A stretch of DNA of 64,000 nt from IMG/VR virus record IMGVR_UViG_3300035458_000037, positions 20,849-84,848 of that record; one strand, given 5' to 3'. The stretch is from a virus. How positions within the stretch are numbered: the first letter of the stretch is position 1; each line of letters opens with the position of its first letter. Made by a program: the position numbers and the translations under genes. Positions 15,108 to 25,301 of the stretch are shown here, in pieces. Under the pieces are notes generated by a model. It saw only the letters and a list, made by a program, of their open reading frames with translations, did no database searches and was not told the origin of the DNA.

Positions 15108-16539
15108 AAAGATTGTCAAACCACAACATCATCAATCTGAAGCTGTAGAACAACTTGATAAGTCTAACTCTATCATTGCGTATCATGGTTTAGGCTCCGG
15201 TAAAACTCTTACTTCTATTTTGGCAGCAGAGGAAGCTAAGGGGCCAAAACTTATATTAGCTCCCGCTTCTCTCCTGGGCAATTATCGTAAAGAATTAAAG
15301 AAGTTTAATGTGGACGATAAAGATTATCATTTACTTTCTTACGAAAGATTTAGGAAAAATCCAGAACATTACATTGATAAAATCAAACCATCCATAATGA
15401 TTGCAGATGAGTTTCATAGAACTCAAAATGTTGATTCGATAACTGGAGAAGCTATTCGAAGGACAAGGCCCAAAGTTAAAAAGTTTATGGGTCTCACTGG
15501 CACTATTGCTCAAAATCGTCCTTCTGAAATTGGTTCATTGGTTAATACTGCAACAGGACAACCGCTATTAGGTAAAGATGAAAATGAATTTAATCAGCGC
15601 TTTGTAGCAGAGCGGCGTATCAGTCCAGGTATTATTGGAAGGTTACTTGGTAGAAGACCTGGCGTAGTAGAAGAAGCTAAAAATCTTGATAAGTTTAAAA
15701 AAATCACTCAGCCTTATGTAAACACATTCGCTGGCGATGAAGAATACATGAAGCACATTCCAAAGGTAACTCGCAATGTAGTGCGAATACCTATGAATAA
15801 AGAGCAGAATAGAATTTATGATTATACATTTAATGATGTTCCTGCTTGGATCAAATTTAAAATTAAGAATAATCTCCCTCCATCTAAACAAGAATCTAGA
15901 AATTTAAATGCTTTCCTTTTAGGATCTAGACAAGCGAGTAATTCACTTCAACCTTTTGGTGAATATGAAAGCACTCCAAAGCTTCGTGCTGTAGTTCATG
16001 ATATTGAATCAGGTATAAAGGGTGATCCCAATTTTAAGGGAGTTGTTTATAGCAACTTCTTGGAAGCTGGCTTAAAGCCACTTGCATCAAAATTGAAAAA
16101 ACATAATATTCCATACGGAATGTTTACCGGAGAACAACCTGATGTTGAACGTAATCAAATGGTGCAAGACTACAACAAAGGTAAATTAAAATCGCTTCTC
16201 ATATCGCCCGCAGGTGGGGAAGGCTTGGATTTAAGAGGCACCAAGTACATGGGTATTCTTGATCCAGGGTGGAACCCCGCGAAGACAGAACAAGCTATCG
16301 GGCGGGCAGCGCGGTTCAAATCTCATGAACATCTACCGGAAAATGAACGCACTGTCACTGTAAAACAGTATTTATCAGAACCACGATTGGGTCTTGTCGG
16401 TAAGATAAAAAAGATCTTCCGGCCCGATACTCATGCGATTGGCACGGACGAGTACATTTACAACAGGGCTCAAGAGAAAGCTCGGTTGAATCAGCAGTTC
16501 ACGAATGCGCTTAAAGCACCAGGTGTCCCAGTTGAGTAA
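15094..16539 (+). CDS. SF2 DNA helicase (SNF2-like) inside the tail gene cluster
   Basis: A 481-residue helicase with Walker A GLGSGKT (32-38), motif II DEFH (about 107), motif III LTGT, and C-terminal motif V/VI including E-Q-A-I-G-R-A-A-R-F. It has the two-lobed SF2 plan and resembles phage DEAD/SNF2-type helicases. It lies between a sheath-like gene and a baseplate-like gene, so it may be packaged in the virion or expressed late. The ATG at 15094 is preferred to an upstream GTG. Confidence 0.8.
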   Translation: MSNLKKIVKPQHHQSEAVEQLDKSNSIIAYHGLGSGKTLTSILAAEEAKGPKLILAPASLLGNYRKELKKFNVDDKDYHLLSYERFRKNPEHYIDKIKPSIMIADEFHRTQNVDSITGEAIRRTRPKVKKFMGLTGTIAQNRPSEIGSLVNTATGQPLLGKDENEFNQRFVAERRISPGIIGRLLGRRPGVVEEAKNLDKFKKITQPYVNTFAGDEEYMKHIPKVTRNVVRIPMNKEQNRIYDYTFNDVPAWIKFKIKNNLPPSKQESRNLNAFLLGSRQASNSLQPFGEYESTPKLRAVVHDIESGIKGDPNFKGVVYSNFLEAGLKPLASKLKKHNIPYGMFTGEQPDVERNQMVQDYNKGKLKSLLISPAGGEGLDLRGTKYMGILDPGWNPAKTEQAIGRAARFKSHEHLPENERTVTVKQYLSEPRLGLVGKIKKIFRPDTHAIGTDEYIYNRAQEKARLNQQFTNALKAPGVPVE

Positions 16540-18094
16540 CGAAATTTTCAATCTCTTGCCATCGTTTTATCGCGATGTATTTGTTGACTCTAATGGTCGG
16601 AGTCTGATCCTCCCGTTACTCCAACAATATGCAAACTATATGGGCGATTTATTTTACAGGATGCAACAAACTGCGTCTGTAAGATCACTTGAATTATGTC
16701 CTGCGGTCATTGAGGAAAGACTTAAAACAATAGATATTTCAAATGCAAATCTTGATACAACGTATTCTGGACAAAGATTTTTTATCAAATCAAGCATTGT
16801 CGCTTATGATAAACTTTATTATGATTATTTATTTCTTAATCCAGTAAATATTAATTATACAATTACAGTTGATGAGGTTAATCAAAAGACATATATTGAA
16901 TTTAACACACCGATCGATCAGAAATATTTGACTCTATATGCACCAATTGCATATCATAATCCAAATCTAGTGCGTGATCTTTATGGTAAATTATTAAACT
17001 ATCAAACTGTAACTTATGTATATACAAGTCTCGAAGACTTTATATATAGCGTAGAAGTATACAGACAGCAATTACTAGCTATTTTATTTGGTATGCGCCA
17101 TACAACCAGCTTGAATAATGTAGCTCAATGCATAGGATTATGGCTTGGATTACAATACGCCCCATACGACGGATTTGTTAACGCAATAAGTGCAGATTCT
17201 ATTAGTATTGAAAATCTTCTTGATGGAACTACTACTACAATTACAGCTACAGGTGAAATAGATACAGTAAACTATTATATTGGCAAAAGGGTTTCTAAGT
17301 ATGATATACTTCAAATCCAGCACTATAAAGTTTATGATATTTTCTCTGATCCTGCTCGCTTTACTCAATTGCTTCTTCAGGATAGTGGAGCGGTATTGCT
17401 CTCGTTATTGGCGATAGATATTAATAACAAAGAGAAATACGCTTCATTATTCTTTGATAAAAACATTTTATTTGATTCTGCAAATTTGTATTGGGATATG
17501 GGTAATAATACTGGTGTATCACCAGACCCAACCGACGCCACTGTATATCCTGAAGTTTGGATGAGTTTGTTTGTTACAAATTTCAGTGCATATGTTGATT
17601 CAAGATGGCAAAGTCAAAAACTTTATGAGATGTTTAGAAATGTTTTCATAGTTGAATTAGATCTTTCTCTGCAAGGAAATATTTCTACGTTGAAACCTTT
17701 TATATCAATATTGTTGAATATAATCAAATCAAGCAAGACCAAGTATTTGATTCCAGCTCCAGTAACAACTCCAATTGAGCCTTACTTTGGATTGGTCACT
17801 ATTTGGGATATGTCAGTTTATCCTCCAACGAAAGTATTTGATGCGTGGGATGATCTTGCTCAATATTATGTAACTAATGTTAATTTACCATTTAATAAAC
17901 CTCCTCACAATATTAACTGGAAATATGATTTTACAACTAATATGCTAGATGGATCTCCAGAAGTGTTAGTTGCCGATTATCTTGGATTAACAGATGTTCC
18001 AATGACATATAGCACTAGCGTAAAATCTGATTGGGAAGATTGGATTCCATATGGAAGAAGTTATGTTAACCTGTCAGCGGAATTTAATTCATAG
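16532..18094 (+). CDS. Baseplate-like structural protein
   Basis: About 520 residues, rich in Tyr, Asn and beta-prone segments, beginning with an N-E-I-F-N-L-L-P-S-F-Y-R segment often seen in large phage baseplate-type proteins. I favour the TTG six bases after AGGTG; an ATG at 16505 overlaps the helicase gene more deeply. Position ahead of fibre genes supports a baseplate or tail-tip role. No enzymatic motif. Confidence 0.5.
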   Translation: MSNEIFNLLPSFYRDVFVDSNGRSLILPLLQQYANYMGDLFYRMQQTASVRSLELCPAVIEERLKTIDISNANLDTTYSGQRFFIKSSIVAYDKLYYDYLFLNPVNINYTITVDEVNQKTYIEFNTPIDQKYLTLYAPIAYHNPNLVRDLYGKLLNYQTVTYVYTSLEDFIYSVEVYRQQLLAILFGMRHTTSLNNVAQCIGLWLGLQYAPYDGFVNAISADSISIENLLDGTTTTITATGEIDTVNYYIGKRVSKYDILQIQHYKVYDIFSDPARFTQLLLQDSGAVLLSLLAIDINNKEKYASLFFDKNILFDSANLYWDMGNNTGVSPDPTDATVYPEVWMSLFVTNFSAYVDSRWQSQKLYEMFRNVFIVELDLSLQGNISTLKPFISILLNIIKSSKTKYLIPAPVTTPIEPYFGLVTIWDMSVYPPTKVFDAWDDLAQYYVTNVNLPFNKPPHNINWKYDFTTNMLDGSPEVLVADYLGLTDVPMTYSTSVKSDWEDWIPYGRSYVNLSAEFNS

Positions 18095-18103
18095 GAGGAT
18101 AGC

Positions 18104-18970
18104 GTGACAATAGTTGCAATGAATACACCATGCACTAATTCATCTACGGCGAATTTTCGGGCATGGGGCAGTGCCATTTCCGCTGCTATGGCTGCATTCG
18201 GATGGGTTAAATCATCTGACGTTGGGCAGATCGATTGGACTTCCGTTGTTGCACCTACCGGGATCAGTCAAGTAATGGGATATGAAGTATGGGCAATGGC
18301 TGATACTTTGCAGGCCACTTATCCTGTTTACCTAAAGATTCAATATGGTAGTGGTGGAGCTGGCGCAAATTATCCTGCAATTACTCTTACTCCTGCAACT
18401 GGATATACCGGCTCAAGCGGAACTATGAGTGGCCAGATAGGAACAGCTGTTAGTTTGTCGCCGGGATCGCAAAGTGGATCTTCATATGCTTCTTATGTTA
18501 GTGGAACTATATCTAGAGCTACGATGTTTCTTTGGGGATCTACACCTACTTATAGCGTATATTTTACAGTAGAAAGATCATTAAATGCTTCTGCTTTAAA
18601 TAGTAATGCAGGTATTGCTTTTGTAAATGGTGTGTATGGTCAATCCAATCAATATAGTCAATTCATTCCTGCCTCGGGAACAATTCCAGATAAATATCAA
18701 AACCTCCTGTGTCTAATGCCTCCAAGCGGAACTACCACTGTTGGTAATAATGTTTATGTTTATCCCATTCGAATATTTGGTCCTGGCGAAAATTGTCCGA
18801 TCCTTGGTTTTGGTTCGTATCTACTTTCTGATATCGCAGCTTCTTCTCAAATTACAGTATTAGATTGGGCTGGTAATCCTCATAATTACTATACTACGCC
18901 GAGTCTAAATGTGCCCACAGCTTATGGTCGTTCTATCGGAACAACTGGATTGGTGATTCTATATGAGTAA
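18104..18970 (+). CDS. Tail-associated structural protein
   Basis: A 288-residue protein of Ser/Thr/Gly/Tyr-rich beta segments without long helices, starting at GTG after AGGAGG. Composition and place among fibre-like genes suggest a tail or baseplate surface protein. No specific fold recognised. Confidence 0.5.
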   Translation: MTIVAMNTPCTNSSTANFRAWGSAISAAMAAFGWVKSSDVGQIDWTSVVAPTGISQVMGYEVWAMADTLQATYPVYLKIQYGSGGAGANYPAITLTPATGYTGSSGTMSGQIGTAVSLSPGSQSGSSYASYVSGTISRATMFLWGSTPTYSVYFTVERSLNASALNSNAGIAFVNGVYGQSNQYSQFIPASGTIPDKYQNLLCLMPPSGTTTVGNNVYVYPIRIFGPGENCPILGFGSYLLSDIAASSQITVLDWAGNPHNYYTTPSLNVPTAYGRSIGTTGLVILYE

Positions 18971-19118
18971 TACTTATCTTATGCAAGCAGTTGTAGCAAA
19001 AGCTTCAATGACAGCTACAAGAAATTATATAATGCAAACTGGACCACTTGGTTTCAATATAGTCCAGATTATGTTCTCCAACGATAGGGGGCTTCAGCAA
19101 GTTTCAATCGTTAATTAA
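18963..19118 (+). CDS. Small hypothetical protein
   Basis: A 51-residue protein whose ATG lies inside the end of the previous gene (8-base overlap). It has a short polar sequence with several Met and Gln and no motif. Its position suggests a small tail-associated factor. Confidence 0.45.
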   Translation: MSNTYLMQAVVAKASMTATRNYIMQTGPLGFNIVQIMFSNDRGLQQVSIVN

Positions 19119-19142
19119 CGTATCAACGAGTAGGAGTCGCCA

Positions 19143-19358
19143 GTGGAAGTCAATAGTTTAGGTTTCGCGGCCTATCTAGTTATGCTTGGATATAAATTAT
19201 CCGGTCCTCAAGAACGTAGTAAAACCGGTAAGTTTATATTCAATATAGAAATTGATGAGGATAAAAGCAAGGAACTTTTTCTTAAGTATTCTAGTGGTCG
19301 TTTCAGCAAATTTGACGCTATACTGATGAACCTGAAACGCATGATGCCACGGGGTTGA
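19143..19358 (+). CDS. Small hypothetical protein
   Basis: A 71-residue basic protein starting at GTG after TAGGAG. No motif recognised. It is one base from the next gene and likely coupled to it. Confidence 0.5.
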   Translation: MEVNSLGFAAYLVMLGYKLSGPQERSKTGKFIFNIEIDEDKSKELFLKYSSGRFSKFDAILMNLKRMMPRG

Positions 19359-19359
19359 A

Positions 19360-19743
19360 ATGGTTGCGGTATTAAAAGGCGCAAAATGTGAATTGAAGTT
19401 TAAGATTCTCAGTGATTACATTCATCGTCATCCTGTAGATCTTAGCAAATACAATGAATTCATCTGCGCCGTTACCGAAGATGGGAAACTACTCATTGAA
19501 AAGAAATTCAGCACCAATGGAGTAAAAACATCTACGAATATTGTAGACGGTTTTCCATATATAATAACTGTAGTATTCAATTCTGAAGATACAAAAGATC
19601 TTTCTCTTAATCCTGCAAGCGAAGAGCGTCAAAGAACATTGGAGCTATTTGGCATCGGTTTCAATGACGCAGTAATTAGATTTCTTGTAACCGATTTCAA
19701 TCTGGAAGGATCTGGATATTATGTACGTAGAAATCGAAGCTAA
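19360..19743 (+). CDS. Hypothetical tail-region protein
   Basis: A 127-residue mixed alpha/beta protein with no recognised family, located one base after the previous stop. Context is tail morphogenesis. Confidence 0.5.
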   Translation: MVAVLKGAKCELKFKILSDYIHRHPVDLSKYNEFICAVTEDGKLLIEKKFSTNGVKTSTNIVDGFPYIITVVFNSEDTKDLSLNPASEERQRTLELFGIGFNDAVIRFLVTDFNLEGSGYYVRRNRS

Positions 19744-19767
19744 TACATTCTATGTGGAGATTGAAGT

Positions 19768-20733
19768 ATGTTATCCTTCCTAGAGTCGTCTATAGCTATT
19801 GATGCAACTGGATTATCCTTTGGTGGTGCAGCTACAGCGACAGCTTATTTAACACTTGATCAACGCAGTAGTGCTGGAATAGTTTCATTCACAGTAACAG
19901 TTCCGCCTAATGGTGACTCATCGGTTCCATATACTGCAACTTTAACATTTGTTGATACTCAAAAATGTTTACTTACAATTACATTTGGCCAACCTATGGC
20001 CAATGTTCATTTTAACGAAATAAGAACTCTTACTATTACAGCCAATAATAGTGATACGTATAATCTTGATTTGCAAATCAATTATACAGATGCTTTCATT
20101 CTAGCTAATTGGCAGAATTCCGCTGACATTGCAGCTATATCAGATCTTGCAACATCTTCGCCGTTGACTACGCCACTTGTCAACAATAGGTTTTTGGCTT
20201 TACTTCGGTTTGCTATTACGGGGCTTAATAAAGCTAAGGAACTTATTAGCAGATACGCGATCAAAAAGAGCTTACCAGACATAATTGACTTCGCAATTAT
20301 GTCTGGCACATCCCCCATACCAGCCACTGCCACATTAACCACCGACAGCAATTGTAATATTCTCACTTTGACCACCGTTTATAGTGATGCGGTTAGGGGA
20401 GTATCACAAAAGATTCTTGTTACATATACATATTCTACATATACGATCAAGCGTGTTATTAAAAGAAATAATAATTTCTTAGAAGTTACCAATGAAAACA
20501 TTTCTCTTTTGAGTTCATTGACTATTGATGCTTTGGATAATTCTAATAATATTATCTATCACCTAGGAACGGTGACAATCAATAGAACTGAAACTATTAT
20601 AGCGGTTCCAGGTATACCGGATTACAATGATACACTTCCTCCCGAAACAATTAATACAGATCCAAATAATATCGTTTCAGATTACAAATATTACAAGACA
20701 TTTGTAATAACTGGATGGACGGTTGTTGCATGA
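19768..20733 (+). CDS. Structural protein, fibre region
   Basis: A 321-residue beta-rich protein with many Thr/Ser/Asn. The N-terminal half looks like one or two immunoglobulin-like beta sandwiches; a helical segment (about 140-170) lies in the middle. It overlaps the next fibre gene by ATGA. Role as a fibre-attachment or baseplate wedge part is inferred from position. Confidence 0.45.
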   Translation: MLSFLESSIAIDATGLSFGGAATATAYLTLDQRSSAGIVSFTVTVPPNGDSSVPYTATLTFVDTQKCLLTITFGQPMANVHFNEIRTLTITANNSDTYNLDLQINYTDAFILANWQNSADIAAISDLATSSPLTTPLVNNRFLALLRFAITGLNKAKELISRYAIKKSLPDIIDFAIMSGTSPIPATATLTTDSNCNILTLTTVYSDAVRGVSQKILVTYTYSTYTIKRVIKRNNNFLEVTNENISLLSSLTIDALDNSNNIIYHLGTVTINRTETIIAVPGIPDYNDTLPPETINTDPNNIVSDYKYYKTFVITGWTVVA

Positions 20734-22694
20734 GATATGACATCGAAACTATAAAAGTATGGTTCAAGGGTATCACAGATACCGTCTTGAACGTTAATAC
20801 TAGACTAGGAGTAGTTGAAACCGAGTATACTGATCTGGAAGATAAGTATACTCGTAATCTTGTTTTAGCAAATGAAATTGAAGGCCGTCAATCTCAACTC
20901 GTTTCAATAACTACGACGTTCGGTAATGCAGATATTAGTGATCCAAATATAAAAACATTCACATTTAATAATGGAGCTAGTCTTCGATACTTAAAAACGA
21001 CTTCGTTAACTGGAACTGATCCTTATCAAGTTGTTAATTTGCAAGCTCTTAAAAACATATTAGCTCAAATCAATGATCTGATTACAGAATCATTAACAGG
21101 GCTTCTACCCAAACATAATGGTTCTGCCACAGGTAATTATACTATTACCGCAAACGGTGTTGAGAAAAACTTTAGTTTTATTGGGATGTCGATAATTACA
21201 GATCCAGATACTGATTTATCTTTACATCATGGCGAAGTTCTTAATGTAGATGATGGTAATACCAACGCTATAGTGAATGTTGGCTTTGTAAACAGTAAAA
21301 TATCTGGATACTCCGCACCCCAGCCCCGGTTCATTTCCGGGAAGATCAAGTTCAAATCCGATCCCTTCGACGCTTCGGTGATTTCGCTCTACCCGGTGAC
21401 GACCTCAGATTTCAATGGCGCGACGAACAAATACTTCAAACTTTTGAAATACAACGCCAATATCGGGTCAGACTTGTCTTGGGTCCAGCGCTTTACTTCC
21501 ACACCCCCTGGAAGCATCCCAGGCTCAGCATTGCCTATTGCTGTGGGTGTCATACCCTACCCAGTTTCATTTCGACTGTTTATGGAATATACCGTGGAAG
21601 GAGGCTCTGCCCCCTTCCCCAGCCGCGCCACCTTCCGCGCCTCCATGCCCAACTTCATTCAGGATGGTGATAATTTCTTCCGCTGGGGTGTGCTGATTGA
21701 CGCGGATGGAGACCTGGGCCTGATCCTCTCAACCTCCGGTTTCTTGAGTCTGCCGGTTATTGCCAATCTGGGTATCAGTAATGAGAATATGGATCTGAAG
21801 TTTTATCTCATGATTGATAGCTGGTCTTACTACCCACCTTCTGAGGATTATGCAGATGGTTCAGTAATAAGTTTAGCGAAAATATCATTTCCAGTTAGCG
21901 GCCATTTTGACTTTACTGATTTACAACCAATAGGTGGTTTTACTTATAAACTTTATTACGCAAATATTCCATCATCAGCAACATGGACTTCTAGTTCTCC
22001 AGATATTACAATTGATGCAATTGGCAGCACTTATGTTACTCTCAGAATGATATTTGTAGATCCTACTACTACTCTTACCGGTAACATTACAGCAAGTTAT
22101 CTCGTTGGTTCCACTCCTACAACTAAAGTTCAAAATGTTACATTCAATTTTATTACCGATCCTCTTGCAATTATTCCACTGACTATTAGTTGTCCTTATT
22201 ATCTAACCACAGCATTTCCGCTTACACCAATTGGTATTTCTGCAATACCTACTACACAATATGCTAAAGGCGCGGTAAGTTGGGAAATTGATGGACCGAA
22301 TACTGTTGGATGCACAGCTTCATTTACTCTATCTGGTAAACTAGTAGTGACAGAAATAGATGCTTCTACCCCAGGAGCGACTGTAGGTATTATTGCAAAA
22401 GATACGAGATATTATTTGACTACAGGAACATTGGATTGCGCCAGTGATGGCATAACACTCACAGTAGCTACTGGAACTGTAGATACAAGTAAAGTAATCG
22501 GAGCGCAAATCATCGTAGATAGCACTGGTCCTGTAACACGCACGATTCTTACTGCATCTGGCGGTCCAGTCGTCATTACAGTTGATAGTGCCATTCCCGG
22601 AGCACCATTTACCGGAGCTTCATTCCAGATTGAAGTTATCAATGGCAAAGCATCTTACATCGTTCCTGTTAATATGGTTAACCAGGATACCTAA
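20730..22694 (+). CDS. Large fibre-like structural protein
   Basis: A 654-residue protein. A short N-terminal coiled coil (about 10-50) is followed by repeated beta-rich regions and Ig-like segments toward the C-terminus (from about 400 on), the pattern of a trimeric tail fibre shaft. The ATG at 20730 overlaps the previous stop. Bases about 21310-21790 are strongly GC-rich while both flanks are AT-rich, without any break in the frame. Confidence 0.55.
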   Translation: MRYDIETIKVWFKGITDTVLNVNTRLGVVETEYTDLEDKYTRNLVLANEIEGRQSQLVSITTTFGNADISDPNIKTFTFNNGASLRYLKTTSLTGTDPYQVVNLQALKNILAQINDLITESLTGLLPKHNGSATGNYTITANGVEKNFSFIGMSIITDPDTDLSLHHGEVLNVDDGNTNAIVNVGFVNSKISGYSAPQPRFISGKIKFKSDPFDASVISLYPVTTSDFNGATNKYFKLLKYNANIGSDLSWVQRFTSTPPGSIPGSALPIAVGVIPYPVSFRLFMEYTVEGGSAPFPSRATFRASMPNFIQDGDNFFRWGVLIDADGDLGLILSTSGFLSLPVIANLGISNENMDLKFYLMIDSWSYYPPSEDYADGSVISLAKISFPVSGHFDFTDLQPIGGFTYKLYYANIPSSATWTSSSPDITIDAIGSTYVTLRMIFVDPTTTLTGNITASYLVGSTPTTKVQNVTFNFITDPLAIIPLTISCPYYLTTAFPLTPIGISAIPTTQYAKGAVSWEIDGPNTVGCTASFTLSGKLVVTEIDASTPGATVGIIAKDTRYYLTTGTLDCASDGITLTVATGTVDTSKVIGAQIIVDSTGPVTRTILTASGGPVVITVDSAIPGAPFTGASFQIEVINGKASYIVPVNMVNQDT

Positions 22695-22697
22695 CCA

Positions 22698-23927
22698 ATG
22701 ATCGAGAAACCAGAAATAGAAGTTATCAAAGATGTATATTTGAAGTCTGCTCTTTCGCAGATCTTCGAAGCTTTTGTAAAACTCCAGCAATTAGGAATTA
22801 CTATTGATGATATTTATACACAATTAAATAAAAAAGTAAATCTTGTATCGGACATGCTTGATGGTGAAACTACTGCTAAAATATTAGGCCCAGGAACTGT
22901 AACCGCAAGCAGCACTAATGTAGTTGGAACAAATACATTCTTCAAGCGATATATGATGCCGGGAAATCAGATTCAAATAGGATCTGAGATTTCAACTATC
23001 GATGTGATTACAGATGATACTCATATGACGGTGATGACGCCATTTGTTAGCAGTTATACTGATGTAATTTATTCAATCATCCGTGATGCTACTAGAGAAG
23101 AGCTTATGGGTGATTTCAATTTTGGTCAGCTTAACGGCGAACAATTTAGAGGAGTAATTCAAGAGGGAAGTTATTTAGAGCATTATGGAAGAATAGCAAC
23201 TCCGAATGATGTAGTAAACGTTCGCTATGTTCAAAAATCAGTTGGACCTGCAATTGTATTAGCTCAGAATGCTATTAAAAGAAGCGGGGATACCGTTGGT
23301 GCAGTTCCTATAAGTGGAACTCTTCCTACTGCCTTTAATTTTATAAACTGTGATTTCTTATTTGACGAACATTGCACTTTGCGTTTTAAAGGTGTAGTTA
23401 GCGAACTTGATTTAACGCAAGTAGCTACGGTTAAATATGTTAATGATATGATACAAACTCATGTTGATACATATATAGCGCAACTATTTTACGCTCAATG
23501 GGTTTGCGATAATTGTCAAAGTTTATCTGGCGCTGGTGGATTATGGAGACCATTATCAGTTACACCGTTTACTCATAATACAAATGGCTCTCAGTATAAT
23601 GAATATTTTACAATTGGCACTTATGGATTGACATGTATAAAAGCTTGTTCGATACTTCTAACAATGGATACTTTCCAGGATAGTTATCATAATAATTCTC
23701 AAAATGAAGGATCACTTTTAGTTGGAAATATAACCCAAAATGCAATACAGTTAAGTGCCGGTCAATCTTTCATGGAAGCTTCGAATACTATTGGTTCTGA
23801 ACATAAACCAGCTTTTTCATGTTCAGCTATCATAGAATGTTCAATAGGTGATGTAATTGCTTGTGGTGTCGTAGGTAACCGCCCAGGTGCAATCCATGCT
23901 TATACTTCTCTCACTCGCTTGAGGTAA
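22698..23927 (+). CDS. Tail fibre with C-terminal jelly-roll-like tip
   Basis: A 409-residue protein. The N-terminal half has a helical start and repeated turns (D-F-N-F-G-Q-L-N-G-E-Q type), as in fibre shafts; the last 130 residues resemble a C1q/TNF-like jelly roll: Y-F-T-I-G-T-Y-G-L, then G-S-L-L-V-G-N, and C-S-I-G-D-V-I-A-C-G near the end. It is a good candidate receptor-binding protein. It stands last in the fibre series. Confidence 0.5.
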   Translation: MIEKPEIEVIKDVYLKSALSQIFEAFVKLQQLGITIDDIYTQLNKKVNLVSDMLDGETTAKILGPGTVTASSTNVVGTNTFFKRYMMPGNQIQIGSEISTIDVITDDTHMTVMTPFVSSYTDVIYSIIRDATREELMGDFNFGQLNGEQFRGVIQEGSYLEHYGRIATPNDVVNVRYVQKSVGPAIVLAQNAIKRSGDTVGAVPISGTLPTAFNFINCDFLFDEHCTLRFKGVVSELDLTQVATVKYVNDMIQTHVDTYIAQLFYAQWVCDNCQSLSGAGGLWRPLSVTPFTHNTNGSQYNEYFTIGTYGLTCIKACSILLTMDTFQDSYHNNSQNEGSLLVGNITQNAIQLSAGQSFMEASNTIGSEHKPAFSCSAIIECSIGDVIACGVVGNRPGAIHAYTSLTRLR

Positions 23928-23931
23928 CCAA

Positions 23932-24861
23932 ATGCTTATCGATCACATACACGATCAATTGGGCCGGCACAGGGTTGGCATCATAAGTGAGTCGATGCCG
24001 GAATTTATAAAAGTTGCGGAAGAAGAGATAGTATCTGAGGATCTGACAAAACTCGCTGATGGATGTTTTGCATATTCAAATCGGGTAGAAAGATTCTTTC
24101 CGATACATACTCCTGAACATACGTGGTTGAGCCATGCGTATTTCAATAAATTTGCATCTGAAATAGATGAGAAAGAAGTAAATGAGATTCGTATTAAAAT
24201 CGACGATGCCTGTAAAGCATTTGGTTTTAATGAAGATTCGTTGGTAAAGATTGCCGCGCATGAAGATGAGATTGACGCTCTTCATACTTTATCTGTCGAA
24301 TTAAATAAATTTGTAAACAATTACAAAAAACTGAAGCCAGAAGAGAGACGGCAGCGGGCAAAAGAGTTGGCTCATCATGCCAAAGCTTTGAATCGGGAGC
24401 ACTCTCTTCATGATGTGGTGCATCGGTATTCCGGGGATCATCTCCGGCGTGACTACCACCAGGCCTTTGGGCATCGCATGGGCTACTTCCACCACGGGGC
24501 ACCGGAGCGGAAGATGCTGATGGAGATGCAGGACAATGCCCACGAGCACGTACCTGAAAGAGTGGCGCGGGCGCTGACGATCTTTGACCGAAATGCTGGG
24601 CTGGATAGCCATTACGATCAGGATCTGGATGACCCCTATTCCGCGCTGCTAACCGGCCAGGAGCCCGACGCGGATGATGTCGAGGTCGAAGGACACCGGA
24701 TTCCCAGGCACCTCTTCCAGGAGTTCAACTGGGACTCTTTACAGGATCTGCTTGCCGAAGAGAGACTGGCCGCGCTCAAGGCCTCACCCCTGGAGGGCCT
24801 CAGAGGAATGGAGCCCTCCGTTCGTATGATTATCATTCGCAAGATTCATCATCATGCATGA
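23932..24861 (+). CDS. Hypothetical virion-associated protein with KLA motifs
   Basis: A 309-residue His-, Asp- and Glu-rich protein. It holds FIKVAE (about 25-30), LTKLAD (about 38-43) and LVKIAA (about 104-109), the recurring hexapeptide of the head-associated proteins in this window. The C-terminal part is helical and lies in a GC-rich island (about 24400-24830). A head or connector role is inferred from the motif and from the portal nearby. Confidence 0.45.
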   Translation: MLIDHIHDQLGRHRVGIISESMPEFIKVAEEEIVSEDLTKLADGCFAYSNRVERFFPIHTPEHTWLSHAYFNKFASEIDEKEVNEIRIKIDDACKAFGFNEDSLVKIAAHEDEIDALHTLSVELNKFVNNYKKLKPEERRQRAKELAHHAKALNREHSLHDVVHRYSGDHLRRDYHQAFGHRMGYFHHGAPERKMLMEMQDNAHEHVPERVARALTIFDRNAGLDSHYDQDLDDPYSALLTGQEPDADDVEVEGHRIPRHLFQEFNWDSLQDLLAEERLAALKASPLEGLRGMEPSVRMIIIRKIHHHA

Positions 24862-25300
24862 TTGGGATAACGAAGCGATCCTTTTGGTTAACGAAGATAA
24901 GCTCAGCGAAATAGAGCTTGAGACAATCTTTGCACTGAAAGCGTTAAAAGCTAATCCAGAAATATTAAATTCTGTTTTATATTTCGAGAAATTAGTTTAT
25001 GTATTGAATAAGCTCAAACCTAATACATGGAGTTTTGAACCAGTATCGATACTTCATCTATGTAAAGCTTTTGAGTTTTTCAAAAAGGAATATCCAAATA
25101 AAGTATGGGATCATGAGATAGTAGAATATATAGCTCACATTGCTCATGACGAAGGATGGGTTACGCTTCCTGAAAATTTAATATTTGCTCAGAACGCGCT
25201 TGACTCATTAGGAAATCGTGTCACACTTGATGAAGAGCAGTTGGAACTTCAAAAATTGAAGCATCAAGCTGTTGAAATGTATCTTCATCATAAGGAGTAA
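24854..25300 (+). CDS. Hypothetical helical protein
   Basis: A 148-residue acidic, helical protein overlapping the previous gene by eight bases. No motif recognised; it may be a small connector or portal-associated chaperone by position. Confidence 0.45.
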   Translation: MHDWDNEAILLVNEDKLSEIELETIFALKALKANPEILNSVLYFEKLVYVLNKLKPNTWSFEPVSILHLCKAFEFFKKEYPNKVWDHEIVEYIAHIAHDEGWVTLPENLIFAQNALDSLGNRVTLDEEQLELQKLKHQAVEMYLHHKE

Positions 25301-25301
25301 T

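Noticed and set aside
24227-24842. Several - strand frames opposite 23932-24861
   Set aside because: They appear only in the GC-rich island, where stop codons are rare on both strands; the + strand gene fits the operon.
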